DNA from: Planctomycetaceae bacterium
Lineage (GTDB): Bacteria; Planctomycetota; Planctomycetia; Planctomycetales; Planctomycetaceae
Assembly: GCA_020638955.1 (NCBI GenBank)
Contig: JACKHO010000004.1
Location: 372,001 to 436,000 of the forward strand
DNA length: 64,000 bases
Direction of reading: 5' to 3'
The translations under genes were made by a program, and so were the position numbers. Of the stretch, positions 20,405 through 29,736 are shown one piece after another. The notes beneath the pieces were generated by a model. It was given only the letters and a program-made list of their open reading frames with translations, was not told the DNA's origin and searched no databases. Numbering within the stretch: the first letter of the stretch is position 1; each line of letters begins with the position of its first letter.

Positions 20405-21760
20405 ATGAGCCGGAACAGACGACGTCGTGCAGGTGGCTGGCTATTTCACGATCGAAAGAACATTGATATCTGGGTCCGGGACCTGAAACGGCGTGCCGCC
20501 GCGAATCCGCAGCCGCTGGTACCTCCGATACAGGAGCTGAAAAATCTTGTCGAACAGGACCCGGTTTTGAATTTCACGGTGGAGGCAATGTTCAAGGAGG
20601 CGGCCATTCTCAAGCAGCAAACACCACTCGGAACACCGGAAGTGAAGGATTTTGATGAGTTCCTGGTTCTGCTCAATGAAATTATGCGGACGGCGCCACA
20701 GTACACCGAGTGCCGAAATTCTGATGGTGTCGAGGAACCTTGCGGGCTCATCGGCTTTCCCATCAACGCGTTGCTCGACTGGCCGATGGCGACCAGTTTT
20801 GGTTACGAGGTTTTCTCAAACCAGCTCATCAATCAGCAGTTCAAGAAAATCCTTGGCTACTGGAGCAAGTTTCTCGTCAGAGACGACTCGCGTTATGTCC
20901 TCGTAGACAGTTTCCCAAATCAAACACCGAAAGCCCTCGCCTGGTTGAGCCCGACGGCACGACAGGAAATGGTTGACGTTGCTTGTCAGGCGTCGGGGTG
21001 TCCAGACGAGTGCAAGAACCAACCATTTGAATACTTCTTCAACTGCGACCCGTCCGATCCCTACTACGGATTCAAGTCGTGGGATGACTTCTTCACGCGG
21101 ACGTTCCGCGACGAAGTTCGCCCTGTCGCCGAAGGGGACGATATTGTGGCCAACGCCTGTGAGTCCGCTCCGTTACAAGTCGCGACGAACGTCTCTGAGA
21201 CCGCAGAGTTTTGGCTGAAGGGGCAACCGTATTCACTCCAGGACATGATGAACTTTGATCCACTCGCCGAACAGTTCGCTGGTGGAACCATTTACCAGGC
21301 GTTTCTCAGCGCGCTGAGCTATCACCGTTGGAACAGTCCGGTGACCGGCACGGTGAAGAAGGCGTTCGTCGTTAACGGATCATATTATCTTGAGAACCGG
21401 TATCAGGGATTCATTAATCCCGATGGCGGCGATCCCTCGGCCCCGAACGATTCGCAACCGTTCTTAACCGCCGTGGCGACCCGGGCCGTCATTTTCATTG
21501 AGGCCGACAATCCGAAGATTGGCCTGATGTGTTTTATTGCTGTTGGCATGGCCGAGGTTTCGTCTTGCGAAATCACGGTGTCGGAGGGAGAACGCATTGA
21601 AAAGGGGCAGGAACTCGGAATGTTCCACTTCGGCGGTTCCACTCATTGCCTCATTTTCCGTCCCGAGGTGCAACTGGAATTCGACTTCCACAACACCACG
21701 CCCGGACTGGACGCGACCAATATTCCTGTTCGTTCGCAAATTGCAAAAGTCGTTTCGTAA
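20405..21760 (+). CDS. PsiD-like pyruvoyl-dependent decarboxylase (phosphatidylserine decarboxylase-related)
   Basis: A 451-residue protein. Residues 20-170 match the domain that precedes the catalytic part in PsiD-type decarboxylases (PPIQELKNLVEQDP, CGLIGFPINALLDWPM). The catalytic part has KSWDDFFTRTFRDEVRP, the conserved His in SYHRWNSPVTGTV (H307), and the self-cleavage motif FHFGGSTHCL with GGST at 410-413. Chain cleavage before S412 would form the pyruvoyl group. Canonical bacterial Psd has LGST and a membrane-anchored N-terminus; this protein has neither. It is therefore probably a soluble relative acting on an amino acid or another small substrate rather than on phosphatidylserine. 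Substrate is unknown. The next gene, 205 bases on, encodes an Endo H-like protein. Confidence 0.8.
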   Translation: MSRNRRRRAGGWLFHDRKNIDIWVRDLKRRAAANPQPLVPPIQELKNLVEQDPVLNFTVEAMFKEAAILKQQTPLGTPEVKDFDEFLVLLNEIMRTAPQYTECRNSDGVEEPCGLIGFPINALLDWPMATSFGYEVFSNQLINQQFKKILGYWSKFLVRDDSRYVLVDSFPNQTPKALAWLSPTARQEMVDVACQASGCPDECKNQPFEYFFNCDPSDPYYGFKSWDDFFTRTFRDEVRPVAEGDDIVANACESAPLQVATNVSETAEFWLKGQPYSLQDMMNFDPLAEQFAGGTIYQAFLSALSYHRWNSPVTGTVKKAFVVNGSYYLENRYQGFINPDGGDPSAPNDSQPFLTAVATRAVIFIEADNPKIGLMCFIAVGMAEVSSCEITVSEGERIEKGQELGMFHFGGSTHCLIFRPEVQLEFDFHNTTPGLDATNIPVRSQIAKVVS

Positions 21761-21965
21761 GAAATTGGGAACCGCATGGAGGCAGATGAGTCGCTCAGCT
21801 TCTGTTTCCCCAGCCGATTCCCGAATGGCACACTCAGCTCCGCACTTTAACGGCAATCACGCATCAAATTGGCTGGTCGTGGCTTGGTGCACAGAAGGCT
21901 TCCGTCCGTCACGAACAATTCGCTCGTGACGGCACTTCACAACGTTCCGAAAAAGGAAAACGATC

Positions 21966-23075
21966 ATGGGATGGAATAAGACACCAAACGTCGCTCAGTA
22001 TGGTCAGGCCAGTTGGGACAACTACGTGAGCACCACGAAGAACACGACGCCTCAGGAGGCGATGCGCATCGCCTTTGCCAACCCGGAAATCACCTTCTTC
22101 TTCTTTTGCCGGGAATACATGGTCCTGGATGGCCCAGCGGCGAAGTATGGCCCATTTGAACCGAATGACGCCGTCTTCTTCAAAGGAGAACCGTGGTACG
22201 GCAGCGCGCCTCAATGCGACTCGTACGAGAAAAACGGCGTGTCCACCATCTACATTTCCCCAAGTAGCAATACCCAATTTCGCGACATTACGTGCTACGT
22301 TTTGCCCGATGGCACTCCCGCGATTGATGTGGCCTGCATTTTCGCCGGAAACTACGCCACCAACACTGTTCCAATGCTGCGGGCCAACAACAATGACCCG
22401 CCAACCGATAAGCCATTCAATCCAAACATTCAAGACGTACTTTCTCAGGGCTTGGTGCAGACGCTCCAGGCCAAGGGCATTACCGTGTTACTCACCATTA
22501 TGAATGCCCACACGCAAACAGGCTGGTCTCAGTTCAATGACCAGCCGACAGCCCAGTCGTTTGTCGATTACCTCAACTCCGATGTCGTCACTCCCTACGG
22601 GCTGGACGGCATTGATATCGATGACGAATACAGCAATGGCCCTGCGAACAACACGTCACTGCCAATGGTGACAACTCTGATGAAGCAGTCCATGCCCACA
22701 AAACTCATCACCAAAGCACTGTGGAGCGACTACAGTGTTTTCCAGAGCAACTGGCAAGGTCATAGCCTGGCATCAAATCTCAGTTACGGGTGGGAGATGA
22801 GTTACTATGGTGGTGACGCGAATTCGCGTCTTGGATTCTACGCAGAAAATGGCATGAGCAAGAATCAGTTGTGCTTAGGATTTTCTGCAGAGGATAGATT
22901 CTCATCGCAATGGAGCACCGTGGGCCCGCAGGCGAAGGAAACGATTTCCCAGGGTTACGGCGGCGGAATGATGTTCGCTTACGAAAACCAACCCGCCAGT
23001 TTAACTCTGATGCAGGCCATGGTTGACGGCATGGATGGACCAGGTAGCTGGAACAAAGATCCGAATTGCTCGTAG
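21966..23075 (+). CDS. GH18 protein resembling endo-beta-N-acetylglucosaminidase (Endo H type)
   Basis: A 369-residue protein. Residues from about 150 form a GH18 barrel with KGITVLLTIMNAH and the active-site strand YGLDGIDIDDEYS. In that strand, E221 is the expected proton donor and D219 the assisting Asp; the double Asp before the Glu resembles Endo H. Endo H-type enzymes cut between the two GlcNAc residues of N-glycans. The first 140 residues (ITFFFFCREYMVLDGPAAKY and a WYGSAPQCDSY block) are an extra domain I do not recognise. No signal peptide is seen, which is odd for a glycan hydrolase. A good ribosome-binding site, AAAAGGAAAA, precedes the ATG. Confidence 0.78.
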   Translation: MGWNKTPNVAQYGQASWDNYVSTTKNTTPQEAMRIAFANPEITFFFFCREYMVLDGPAAKYGPFEPNDAVFFKGEPWYGSAPQCDSYEKNGVSTIYISPSSNTQFRDITCYVLPDGTPAIDVACIFAGNYATNTVPMLRANNNDPPTDKPFNPNIQDVLSQGLVQTLQAKGITVLLTIMNAHTQTGWSQFNDQPTAQSFVDYLNSDVVTPYGLDGIDIDDEYSNGPANNTSLPMVTTLMKQSMPTKLITKALWSDYSVFQSNWQGHSLASNLSYGWEMSYYGGDANSRLGFYAENGMSKNQLCLGFSAEDRFSSQWSTVGPQAKETISQGYGGGMMFAYENQPASLTLMQAMVDGMDGPGSWNKDPNCS

Positions 23076-23592
23076 AGCCAACCGTGGCATTGTCGTTCCA
23101 GAAAAGAACGAAGCGGAATGCTGGGCGGGTCGCCCCCCTGTGAGTCGACACCGCTCAGCAATATTTAAACCAAATCTACTGCGGTCTGGTGGCATATGAT
23201 GCCCCCAGCCGGTGAACGCATTGCAGTTTTTCAGGTGCGCTATTGGGGACTTGGGGGTGGACAGACTCCCGGTAACGACAAACTGGGTAGAAGCACCGAT
23301 TTGACTCGTCTCAATCGAGCCTACGCGCCTCTTTTTCATCACCGTGACGTTCAACAGTTCAAATCCGTACAGACTCGGCACAGCCCGTTGCGCAGCAGTG
23401 CTCGCACGCACTCGGTTTCGGCACGCAGGCTGCCATCTGCAGTTGAGCAAGCAATGGTCGACCACAGTTTGAAAAGCAGAACCTGCGGCCAATATGCACT
23501 TGCTGAAAATTCCTCTCGCCACAAATGGTCGTTTTGGACTATACGGCAACCCTGATGATTCAAATTGACCCCGAAAATGGAGTTTCAGGGGA
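23076..23592. other. 517-bp intergenic region
   Basis: Short open frames on both strands were judged to be chance: no motifs, Cys/Arg-rich compositions and no ribosome-binding sites. No terminator-like hairpin with a U-tract was seen. The promoter of the following secreted-protein gene is presumably at the right end. Confidence 0.35.
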
Positions 23593-24477
23593 ATGGTTTC
23601 CGTGTCAATTCGCATAACTGCTTGTCTGTTCCTGGCTTTGTGTGTCGCTTCCGCTCACTCGGAAGATCCTGTGCTGCTCCAGTACAAGTTTCAGGAGGGG
23701 CAGGTTGTCCGCTACTCGGTTTCAGACCGGGACGACTACGACATCCAGGTGGCCCAACAGAAAGACGCCCCTTTCACCGACCAGAAATCGGTGAAACAGT
23801 ACCGGGTAGTCAAAGTGAATGATGATGGATCAGCCGTGCTCGAAGTGATGTTTGAGTCGGTCAAGCTCACCATTCGCAGCGCCGGTGAGACCAAAACTCT
23901 CGACACCCAGGCGGCCGCGAATGGGGATGATCCCGTCTTCTCCACTCTGCAGGAAATCGTTGGGAAGCCGCACGTGCAGGTGACAGCAGCACCGAATGGC
24001 CAGCTCAGCGAGGTGAAACCGCTCGTCGAACGTGCTGGGCAGCCAGACGAAATCAGCAAGAATGCACTCGATGCATTCATCACGCTCCCTTCGCAGCCCA
24101 TTGCTGTCGGAACCGCCTGGCGGGAGGATTTCAATGTCCCCATTCGCGTGAACCCGAAGCTGTCGAAGGCAATCAAATTGCAGCGACGCTTCTATTTCCA
24201 GTCCCTGGAAGACGGAAAAGCAACCATTACGTTCGAGACGAAAATCCTTTCGCCCGTTAATGACCCTGATGACGAAATCCAGTTGATTCAGCGTCCCACA
24301 CGAGGCCGTATTGTGCTGGATATGAACCGCGGGATTGTGGTTGAAAAGACAGTGTCGCTCGACAACACCGTAACCGGGTTTGGTGGCATTGCTTCATCAA
24401 TGACCCTCAAAAAGCTGCACCAGGAAGTGCTGCTGAACACGCAGGTCGCTGCAGCCGAAGGCCGACAGGCGAACTGA
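23593..24477 (+). CDS. Secreted protein of unknown function, DUF6263-like
   Basis: A 294-residue protein with a signal peptide (hydrophobic core ACLFLALCVASAHS, cleavage before EDPV). The mature part is beta-rich and begins VLLQYKFQEGQVVRYSVS, a wording seen in DUF6263-like planctomycete proteins. It has no Cys pairs, metal motifs or catalytic motifs. AGGGG lies only one base before the ATG at 23593, but nine bases before an in-frame GTG at 23602, so the true start may be the GTG. There are no close operon partners. Confidence 0.65.
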   Translation: MVSVSIRITACLFLALCVASAHSEDPVLLQYKFQEGQVVRYSVSDRDDYDIQVAQQKDAPFTDQKSVKQYRVVKVNDDGSAVLEVMFESVKLTIRSAGETKTLDTQAAANGDDPVFSTLQEIVGKPHVQVTAAPNGQLSEVKPLVERAGQPDEISKNALDAFITLPSQPIAVGTAWREDFNVPIRVNPKLSKAIKLQRRFYFQSLEDGKATITFETKILSPVNDPDDEIQLIQRPTRGRIVLDMNRGIVVEKTVSLDNTVTGFGGIASSMTLKKLHQEVLLNTQVAAAEGRQAN

Positions 24478-24975
24478 CACGCTTCGCTTTTTGTTGCCCC
24501 CGCTATGGCATTCTGTCGCGATTTGCCTTGCTTTCAAAGCAGGCAAGTGTGATGTCGACTGACGGTCTCCGACGTGACGGGATGGCGCGTTTCCGTCGTT
24601 CGTTGAGCGAGTTGCAATTGAGGCAGAGTCTCGATGACTGGGCTGGTTGATGCTTCACTTGCTCATCGATTGTGGAGTCACGCGTTCAGATTCACGCGAT
24701 TACGCTCTGGTGGGCGATGTGAATGGGGGCTCGTGTTGGCAAATGGCCCAGCAATTCCCGGCTTTGGACATCGCTGTGCCTGAAATGTGGCCTGAGTCCA
24801 CCAATTTCGGAATGAGAACACAGTCCGCCCTGGGGGCAACTTGGCAGTCGGTTCTGGAGTTGGCCACCGCTCACGAACAACATCGTGGATCAGGTCAACA
24901 AGCGATTCGTGCAGCGTGCTCGGTATATCGAAGGCAAGCTGTAGAATTCCGTAGGTCCCTGAAGGGAGCAGAACT
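24478..24975. other. 498-bp intergenic region between convergent genes
   Basis: A plus-strand open frame at 24647-25072 runs into the 3' end of the lipoprotein gene and was rejected as antisense shadow. No intrinsic terminator with a clear U-tract was found. Nothing else was recognised. Confidence 0.35.
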
Positions 24976-25836
24976 CTATTTCTCCGCCTCAGCTGCTGGC
25001 TCTCCCTCTGCTGCTGGTTCTTCGGCAGAGGCCTGCTGGATGTCAGATTCTGTACTGGGCAACTCTTCCTGAGCGATTTTCAAATCCTCGAACAGTGCTT
25101 CATCTTTGTAGGCGGCAATGATGCCCCGGCGGCCAGCCCGTTCGCGTTCCGTGCTGTTCCCCAATGTTGTTCCAGCAAATCGCAGTTTGTCGTCGTAAAT
25201 TGTTCCCCGCTGGAACGGACCCGCTCCCATAATCCAGAGGTCTTTGGATGTGGCTCGGGCCACTTTGAGCCCCGACTGCCAGACGCGTTCGCCACTTTCG
25301 CGATGGTAAGCAAACACGCCAATTTTCGCAGTCGCCGCCTGATCGTTCCGGCGGGCGATGGAGATTTCGGGAATTGTCGGGACAATTGGAATGCCAGATG
25401 TTGCCGCAACCGCGGAGGTTGCTGCGTTGAGAGAACTGGTGGCGGGCATGCCATACACCACTTCGTGGTCGTTTTCGCCGAGTGCTCCAACGCGGCCCTC
25501 AATGATGTAGTCGGCCTCGTCTTTCGCTTCTCGGACTTTCAGTCCTGCTGCAAACATTTGCTGACGCAATGAACTAATGACGTATTCCGCGTTGACGAAG
25601 CCAACGCCTTTGTAGTTCTTGATGTAATTGGTGTCGAAGTAAACCGTCTGCCCTTCGAGAGGCGTGAAGTCAATGCGGGCAATTGCCGTGTCGACGGCGT
25701 CAGAAGCCATGAGCTGTTGCGTGGCTTCGTGTTGCTTTGTGGTTCCGCAGCCGGTGCAAAGTGCCATCAGCACTGCACATGCGAGATAGCACGTACGCGT
25801 GAGAACGCTCTGGCTGACAGTCGGGACGGGAAACAT
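24976..25836 (-). CDS. Putative lipoprotein, DUF6655-like
   Basis: A 286-residue protein with a lipoprotein-type signal (hydrophobic run, then LCTGCGTTK; the Leu is one place further from the Cys than in a standard lipobox). The mature part includes VNAEYVISSLRQQMFAAGL, YIIEGRVGALGENDHEVVYG, PTIPEISIARRNDQ and WIMGAGPFQRGTIYDDKLRF. This is conserved wording I associate with DUF6655 proteins of planctomycetes, whose function is unknown. The last 30 residues are a Glu/Ala/Pro-rich tail that is probably disordered. Confidence 0.7.
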   Translation of the reverse strand: MFPVPTVSQSVLTRTCYLACAVLMALCTGCGTTKQHEATQQLMASDAVDTAIARIDFTPLEGQTVYFDTNYIKNYKGVGFVNAEYVISSLRQQMFAAGLKVREAKDEADYIIEGRVGALGENDHEVVYGMPATSSLNAATSAVAATSGIPIVPTIPEISIARRNDQAATAKIGVFAYHRESGERVWQSGLKVARATSKDLWIMGAGPFQRGTIYDDKLRFAGTTLGNSTERERAGRRGIIAAYKDEALFEDLKIAQEELPSTESDIQQASAEEPAAEGEPAAEAEK

Positions 25837-26099
25837 GGAAATATCGCAGTATGCATGCGGTTTGACGGTCTCCTTCTATGTCATGATGCCAGAAGTCACC
25901 AATCTCAACCGACCCGCGAGTCCGTTGGATCCGCCGTTTTTGCCGGTTGTACTGCGGTGAATTTGCGAAACAGGTTTTGACCACGGTACCGGAGCAGCGC
26001 TAGCCTGAGATCACCCCACTTTCGTCATCACAAACCGGGACGTCACCTGCAAGTGCCCGGCTGAAACGTGGAACCAGGAAAGAAGGAGCAGTTGAACTC

Positions 26100-26924
26100 A
26101 TGACACACGCCGCAGAACCTCAGGAACGTTCTCCCATGATGCACTTGGCTCGAGCGATGGTATTCGCCGCCGTGATTGGCACCATTCTCATGGCCCAGTC
26201 AGCCCCCACGATTTCGACCGGCGGACTCGACGCACCGCAGTCGGTCGCCGAACCAGGTGCCGCACTGCCGCAACTGGAAACGGATATTCCGGTTCCTCCC
26301 CCCAGCAAGTCGCCGGAAGACATGTTTCCGACTTTTGAATCCTCGCTGGTGCCACCGCTCCCCCAGCTCCCCATTGAGCCAACACGGGCGACTGTTTCGG
26401 CAGGAGCGGAAGATGTGAATGCTGTCGGCGAGGAAAACATTGTCCTTCCGCCAGCGGTAGATTTGCCGGAAGTGATTGCTGAAGAAGAGCAACTTGCCGT
26501 GCAGTTCGCCGTTCCCGCACCTTCGGAGCCTGCGAGTTCCGTTGTTGAACAAACATTTGATGACGGCTGGGTTGTGCAAATTACTCCTGGCCCATCTCGC
26601 AAGCAGCCAGAACTCGTCGTGAACGGACGCAAGTACTCCGAAGTGTACGCGTCGATTCCTTACCGACGGTCAGAATATCTGGCGAATCCGAGCTACCGCC
26701 ACGACTCAACCATGGAAATCTTGATGGGACAAATGCGTCCGACCACCATTATCCGTCACGACACACCTGTCCGCATCAACAATGACGTGAAACCGACGCC
26801 GCGCCCCTACCGATCCACTCCGTCTGACTATTTCGCCTATCCGCAGCAGTATGGTCTGTTCCCAGGTCCGCTGCCGGTGATGAATCCCTTTGTGCCCGGC
26901 GTGATGTCGCCACTGACGTTCTAA
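26100..26924 (+). CDS. Secreted proline-rich protein of unknown function
   Basis: A 274-residue protein with a signal peptide (ARAMVFAAVIGTILMAQSA). A Pro/Glu-rich low-complexity region of about 120 residues follows. The C-terminal part, with DDGWVVQITPGPSRKQPELVVNG and a Tyr/Pro-rich end (YFAYPQQYGLFPGPLPVMNP), may be a small folded or cell-wall-interacting domain. GGAG lies 11 bases upstream of the ATG. No family was recognised. An intrinsic terminator follows directly, so the gene is probably monocistronic. Confidence 0.6.
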   Translation: MTHAAEPQERSPMMHLARAMVFAAVIGTILMAQSAPTISTGGLDAPQSVAEPGAALPQLETDIPVPPPSKSPEDMFPTFESSLVPPLPQLPIEPTRATVSAGAEDVNAVGEENIVLPPAVDLPEVIAEEEQLAVQFAVPAPSEPASSVVEQTFDDGWVVQITPGPSRKQPELVVNGRKYSEVYASIPYRRSEYLANPSYRHDSTMEILMGQMRPTTIIRHDTPVRINNDVKPTPRPYRSTPSDYFAYPQQYGLFPGPLPVMNPFVPGVMSPLTF

Positions 26925-26949
26925 AAGTCGTGTCAGCACGGAACTTTAC

Positions 26950-26993
26950 AATCAGCCCCGTCGGACAATCACGGTTGTCTGCCGGGGCTGATT
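26950..26993 (+). terminator. Intrinsic terminator-like hairpin
   Basis: AATCAGCCCCG pairs with CGGGGCTGATT, and the stem continues inward as CGGACAA/TTGTCTG around a short loop. TTTCGTCTTG follows. It lies 26 bases after the stop of the proline-rich protein gene. Confidence 0.8.
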
Positions 26994-27096
26994 TCGTCTT
27001 GTGACGAATTGATAAAGTCCAGTAAATTTACATATCAGTTGGAGTTACTTGTCGGAGTGCCGTCAATCGGTACTCGATTCACCCAGGGAGGGGGAT

Positions 27097-27726
27097 ATGA
27101 TGCGGTACATACGTTTCTCGGCCGTTTTCGCTACGTTTGCAGTCGTTGCCTGCCAGGCATCCGCTCAAGAGGTCGCTCCCACTCATGAGTTCTTCCCCAC
27201 CGCCATTGGGACGCAGTGGGTGTACCGTTCTGGAGTTGTGGAAGTGTTGGAACGCATTACCGCACATGAACGCGTGGGCAATGATGTATGTGCCCGTGTG
27301 GAGTCGATTCTCAATGGCAAAGTCGTGTCCTTCGAGCACATTGCCGTCAGGCCCGATGGTGTTTATCGCGTGGCAGTGGCCGGCCAGCCAGTGAATCCCC
27401 CGTTTCGCTTTGCCAAATTCCCTCCCAAGTTGAACGACCGCTGGGAAGTCAACTCCGCCGTGCTTGGTCAGGCGATCAAAGGGACTTTTGCTACCGGACA
27501 GGCGTCGGTCAAAGTTCCGGCAGGTGAATTCCAAACACTCACCACAACGGGAACTGGCTTCAAGGTGCAGGAAAGCGATCTTGCCTTCACTTATCACTTC
27601 GCCAAAGGCGTCGGGAAGGTGAAACAGCTCACGCAAATTGGAGGAGCGGGCGGCAAAGAGGTGGTTCTGGAACTTAAAGAATTCCATACGCCGCAGCAGG
27701 CCGCTGTCAGCAGCACCCTGCGGTAA
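27097..27726 (+). CDS. Secreted protein or lipoprotein of unknown function
   Basis: About 209 residues. The start at 27097 is chosen because GGGAGGGGG lies just upstream; the frame opens earlier, at 27049. The N-terminus is a signal sequence that could be cut by signal peptidase II at VVAC or by signal peptidase I at ASAQE. The mature protein begins with FFPTAIGTQWVYRSG, a motif seen at the start of many secreted beta-rich proteins (FPLxxGxxWxYR). It has no catalytic motif. It is convergent with the next gene, with only seven bases between the stops. Confidence 0.65.
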   Translation: MMRYIRFSAVFATFAVVACQASAQEVAPTHEFFPTAIGTQWVYRSGVVEVLERITAHERVGNDVCARVESILNGKVVSFEHIAVRPDGVYRVAVAGQPVNPPFRFAKFPPKLNDRWEVNSAVLGQAIKGTFATGQASVKVPAGEFQTLTTTGTGFKVQESDLAFTYHFAKGVGKVKQLTQIGGAGGKEVVLELKEFHTPQQAAVSSTLR

Positions 27727-27733
27727 CGGTTTT

Positions 27734-28156
27734 TCATGCACGCCCCTGCAGGCGTTCGATGTCGTCCTGAATGTACCGCAACATGCTGTTGAGCTGTTCA
27801 CACAGCTTGCGTGTGTATTGGTCGCTCTCCAGCGTCTTGGCTGCTGTATTGCGGACCGTCAGATCTGAAACTTCCTCAGCGTTGGGATCGCTCGTCTGAC
27901 GCGTTACCCGCCGCAAATCGTGGGATTTCGGGATGAATCCGTGCTCAACGTGGTGCATCAGTTCGCGAGTCAACTTCTCGGCTTCGCTCAATTTTTCACG
28001 AAGCGTCAGTTGTTGCGGTGAACGGTGCATGTCAGGGCACTCCGAGAAAAGGGGACGAACAGGCGGCTGTCCCGAATTCTCACGGATTAATTCATTCCAA
28101 TCAACCTCAAGCGAGCGACCCTTGGCGGCAGGCAATGCGACGCTGGGACGTCGCAT
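27734..28156 (-). CDS. Small alpha-helical protein of unknown function
   Basis: A 140-residue soluble protein, mostly charged helix (LTLREKLSEAEKLTRELMHH and a C-terminal YTRKLCEQLNSMLRYIQDDI), with a disordered N-terminal 45 residues. It lies 70 bases downstream of the aminotransferase gene on the same strand, so they may share an mRNA. No family was recognised. Coding is supported by consistent amino-acid composition, the absence of a competing frame and a compact fit between its neighbours. Confidence 0.6.
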   Translation of the reverse strand: MRRPSVALPAAKGRSLEVDWNELIRENSGQPPVRPLFSECPDMHRSPQQLTLREKLSEAEKLTRELMHHVEHGFIPKSHDLRRVTRQTSDPNAEEVSDLTVRNTAAKTLESDQYTRKLCEQLNSMLRYIQDDIERLQGRA

Positions 28157-28226
28157 GCCAAATAAATCGAATCAGGAACAGTTGCCATCGCTCTCGGCGA
28201 CTCTGTTGAGATGTCGCTCAAATTCA

Positions 28227-29489
28227 CTACGCAGAGTACGGCTGCTTGAGGACGAACTTCGGATTCGCTTCCAGGAACGCGGCAACTCGATCGGTCCGGC
28301 TGAGTGCTTTCGGGATGAAATCAATGGCCTGTTGCAGACGCTCATTCGGTTCGGCACAACTGAACCGCAGGAATCCTGCACCGGCTTCGCCGAAACATTC
28401 GCCGCCGAGGCAGGCAACGCCGAAATCGTCATCGGCTCCTTCGAGCAGATACAGCGCCAGTCCGTGACTGGTAATGCCCAGCTTGTTGCAGACCGGCATG
28501 ACATTCGGGAAGACGTAGAACGTGGCCTGAGGATCGAGTGTGTGGAAGCCTTCAATGCCGTTCAGCCCGTTCGCGAGCAGCGTAACCTTGTCGCGGAACA
28601 GCGCCATTTGCTGGTCGCGTTCGGCATGGTCACGCTTCAGAGCGTTCATACCGGCCAACTGCACAATGGGAGGCGTGCAGGAAAGCGTGGTGTTAATCAT
28701 TTTGCCAATCGCATCGGCAATGGCTTCGCCGGTCACGGCAAATCCCAATCGCCAGCCGCTCATGCTGTACGACTTGCTGAACGTGTACGCCGCGACGCAC
28801 TGGTCCATCATGCCCGGTTGTTCAAGCAGTGACCGGTGCCGTCCACGCCACACCATGTGGCAGTAAGGTTCATCACTGAAGACGGCAACGTCCTTGCCCC
28901 GGATGAGATCGGCAATGTTTCGCAAGTCTTCTTCGGTCGTCACACCGCCAGTCGGATTGTGTGGCGAGTTCATGAAAATCGCACGGGGATTGTCAGCCTC
29001 GTTCAGGAACTTTTCGATGTCATCGACCGAGGGGCGGAATTCATTCGACTGCTGCAACGCACTGAAAACGATGTTCGCCTGCCGCCGCTGAATGTTCGGG
29101 ATGTACGTCGGGAAATACGGACTGAAAACCAGCACACTGTCGCCGGGATTCAGGAAGGCCTCGCAGAAATACTGCTCAAACACTTTCGCTCCTGGCGCCG
29201 CAATGACATTCGCCGCTGTGGCCGGAATCTGGAATTCCTCTTTCACAAAGTCCGCTGCCGCCTGTCGGAATTCGGGCAATCCCGGCGAGGGGCAGTAATG
29301 GGTCATGTTCGCCTGAATGGCTTCAATGCCGGAGGCCTTGGCTGAAGCGGTCGACTCAAACGGGCTGTCACCAATTTCCAGCTCCACGACATCCTTGCCC
29401 GCTGCCTTGAGCTTCCTGGCGGCAGCCAACACGGTAAACGCGGTTTCGACGGTAAGGGACAGAGCAAACTGACTGAGCTTGGCGGACAT
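28227..29489 (-). CDS. Class I/II pyridoxal-phosphate aminotransferase
   Basis: A 420-residue fold-type I aminotransferase of the aspartate aminotransferase superfamily. Family blocks are HYCPSPGLPEFRQAAADF, PGAKVFEQYFCEAFLNPGD, SPHNPTGGVTTEEDL (with the Asn that binds the cofactor ring), FSDEPYCHMVW (Asp and Tyr), TFSKSYSMSGWRLGF (the Schiff-base Lys in SKS), and FLRFSCAEPNERL with the substrate-carboxylate Arg. Substrate specificity (aspartate, alanine or aromatic) cannot be fixed by eye. The start at 29489 gives a typical N-terminus. Confidence 0.9.
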   Translation of the reverse strand: MSAKLSQFALSLTVETAFTVLAAARKLKAAGKDVVELEIGDSPFESTASAKASGIEAIQANMTHYCPSPGLPEFRQAAADFVKEEFQIPATAANVIAAPGAKVFEQYFCEAFLNPGDSVLVFSPYFPTYIPNIQRRQANIVFSALQQSNEFRPSVDDIEKFLNEADNPRAIFMNSPHNPTGGVTTEEDLRNIADLIRGKDVAVFSDEPYCHMVWRGRHRSLLEQPGMMDQCVAAYTFSKSYSMSGWRLGFAVTGEAIADAIGKMINTTLSCTPPIVQLAGMNALKRDHAERDQQMALFRDKVTLLANGLNGIEGFHTLDPQATFYVFPNVMPVCNKLGITSHGLALYLLEGADDDFGVACLGGECFGEAGAGFLRFSCAEPNERLQQAIDFIPKALSRTDRVAAFLEANPKFVLKQPYSA

Positions 29490-29616
29490 AAATGAGCAAC
29501 TCGGCTGGAGTAAAACAAATCAACGGGCTCCGACGATACGGAAAGCGGGACAGGACGTCAAACGGTGGCGGACAACGCAAAAACAAAGTGCGTCTCTCAA
29601 ATCCTCCGCGGCCCCT

Positions 29617-29640
29617 GCGCTCTCTGCGTTTCTACTCTTT
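29617..29640. repeat. Left direct repeat flanking the STAND gene
   Basis: GCGCTCTCTGCGTTTCTA followed by CTCTTT; the same 24 bases recur with one extra T at 32894-32918, on the other side of the STAND gene. Similar CTCTGCGTTTCT phrases are known as dispersed repeats in PVC-group genomes. Confidence 0.6.
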
Positions 29641-29736
29641 CCGGTCACCGATTTTGCCTCCGCATAAGCCCGCTGGTTGACCGCGTGCAACTGTGTTGGG
29701 ACAATTCCGGGACTGGTGTTCCCTTCCATTAACGGG

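Noticed and set aside
23001..23615. 204-residue minus-strand frame in the gap before the DUF6263-like gene
   Set aside because: It overlaps the GH18 gene end and the start of the next gene, lacks motifs and has a start without a ribosome-binding site.
24647..25072. 141-residue plus-strand frame overlapping the 3' end of the lipoprotein gene
   Set aside because: The overlapping part is a mirror of the Ala/Glu-rich tail of the real gene, and the remainder has no recognisable features.
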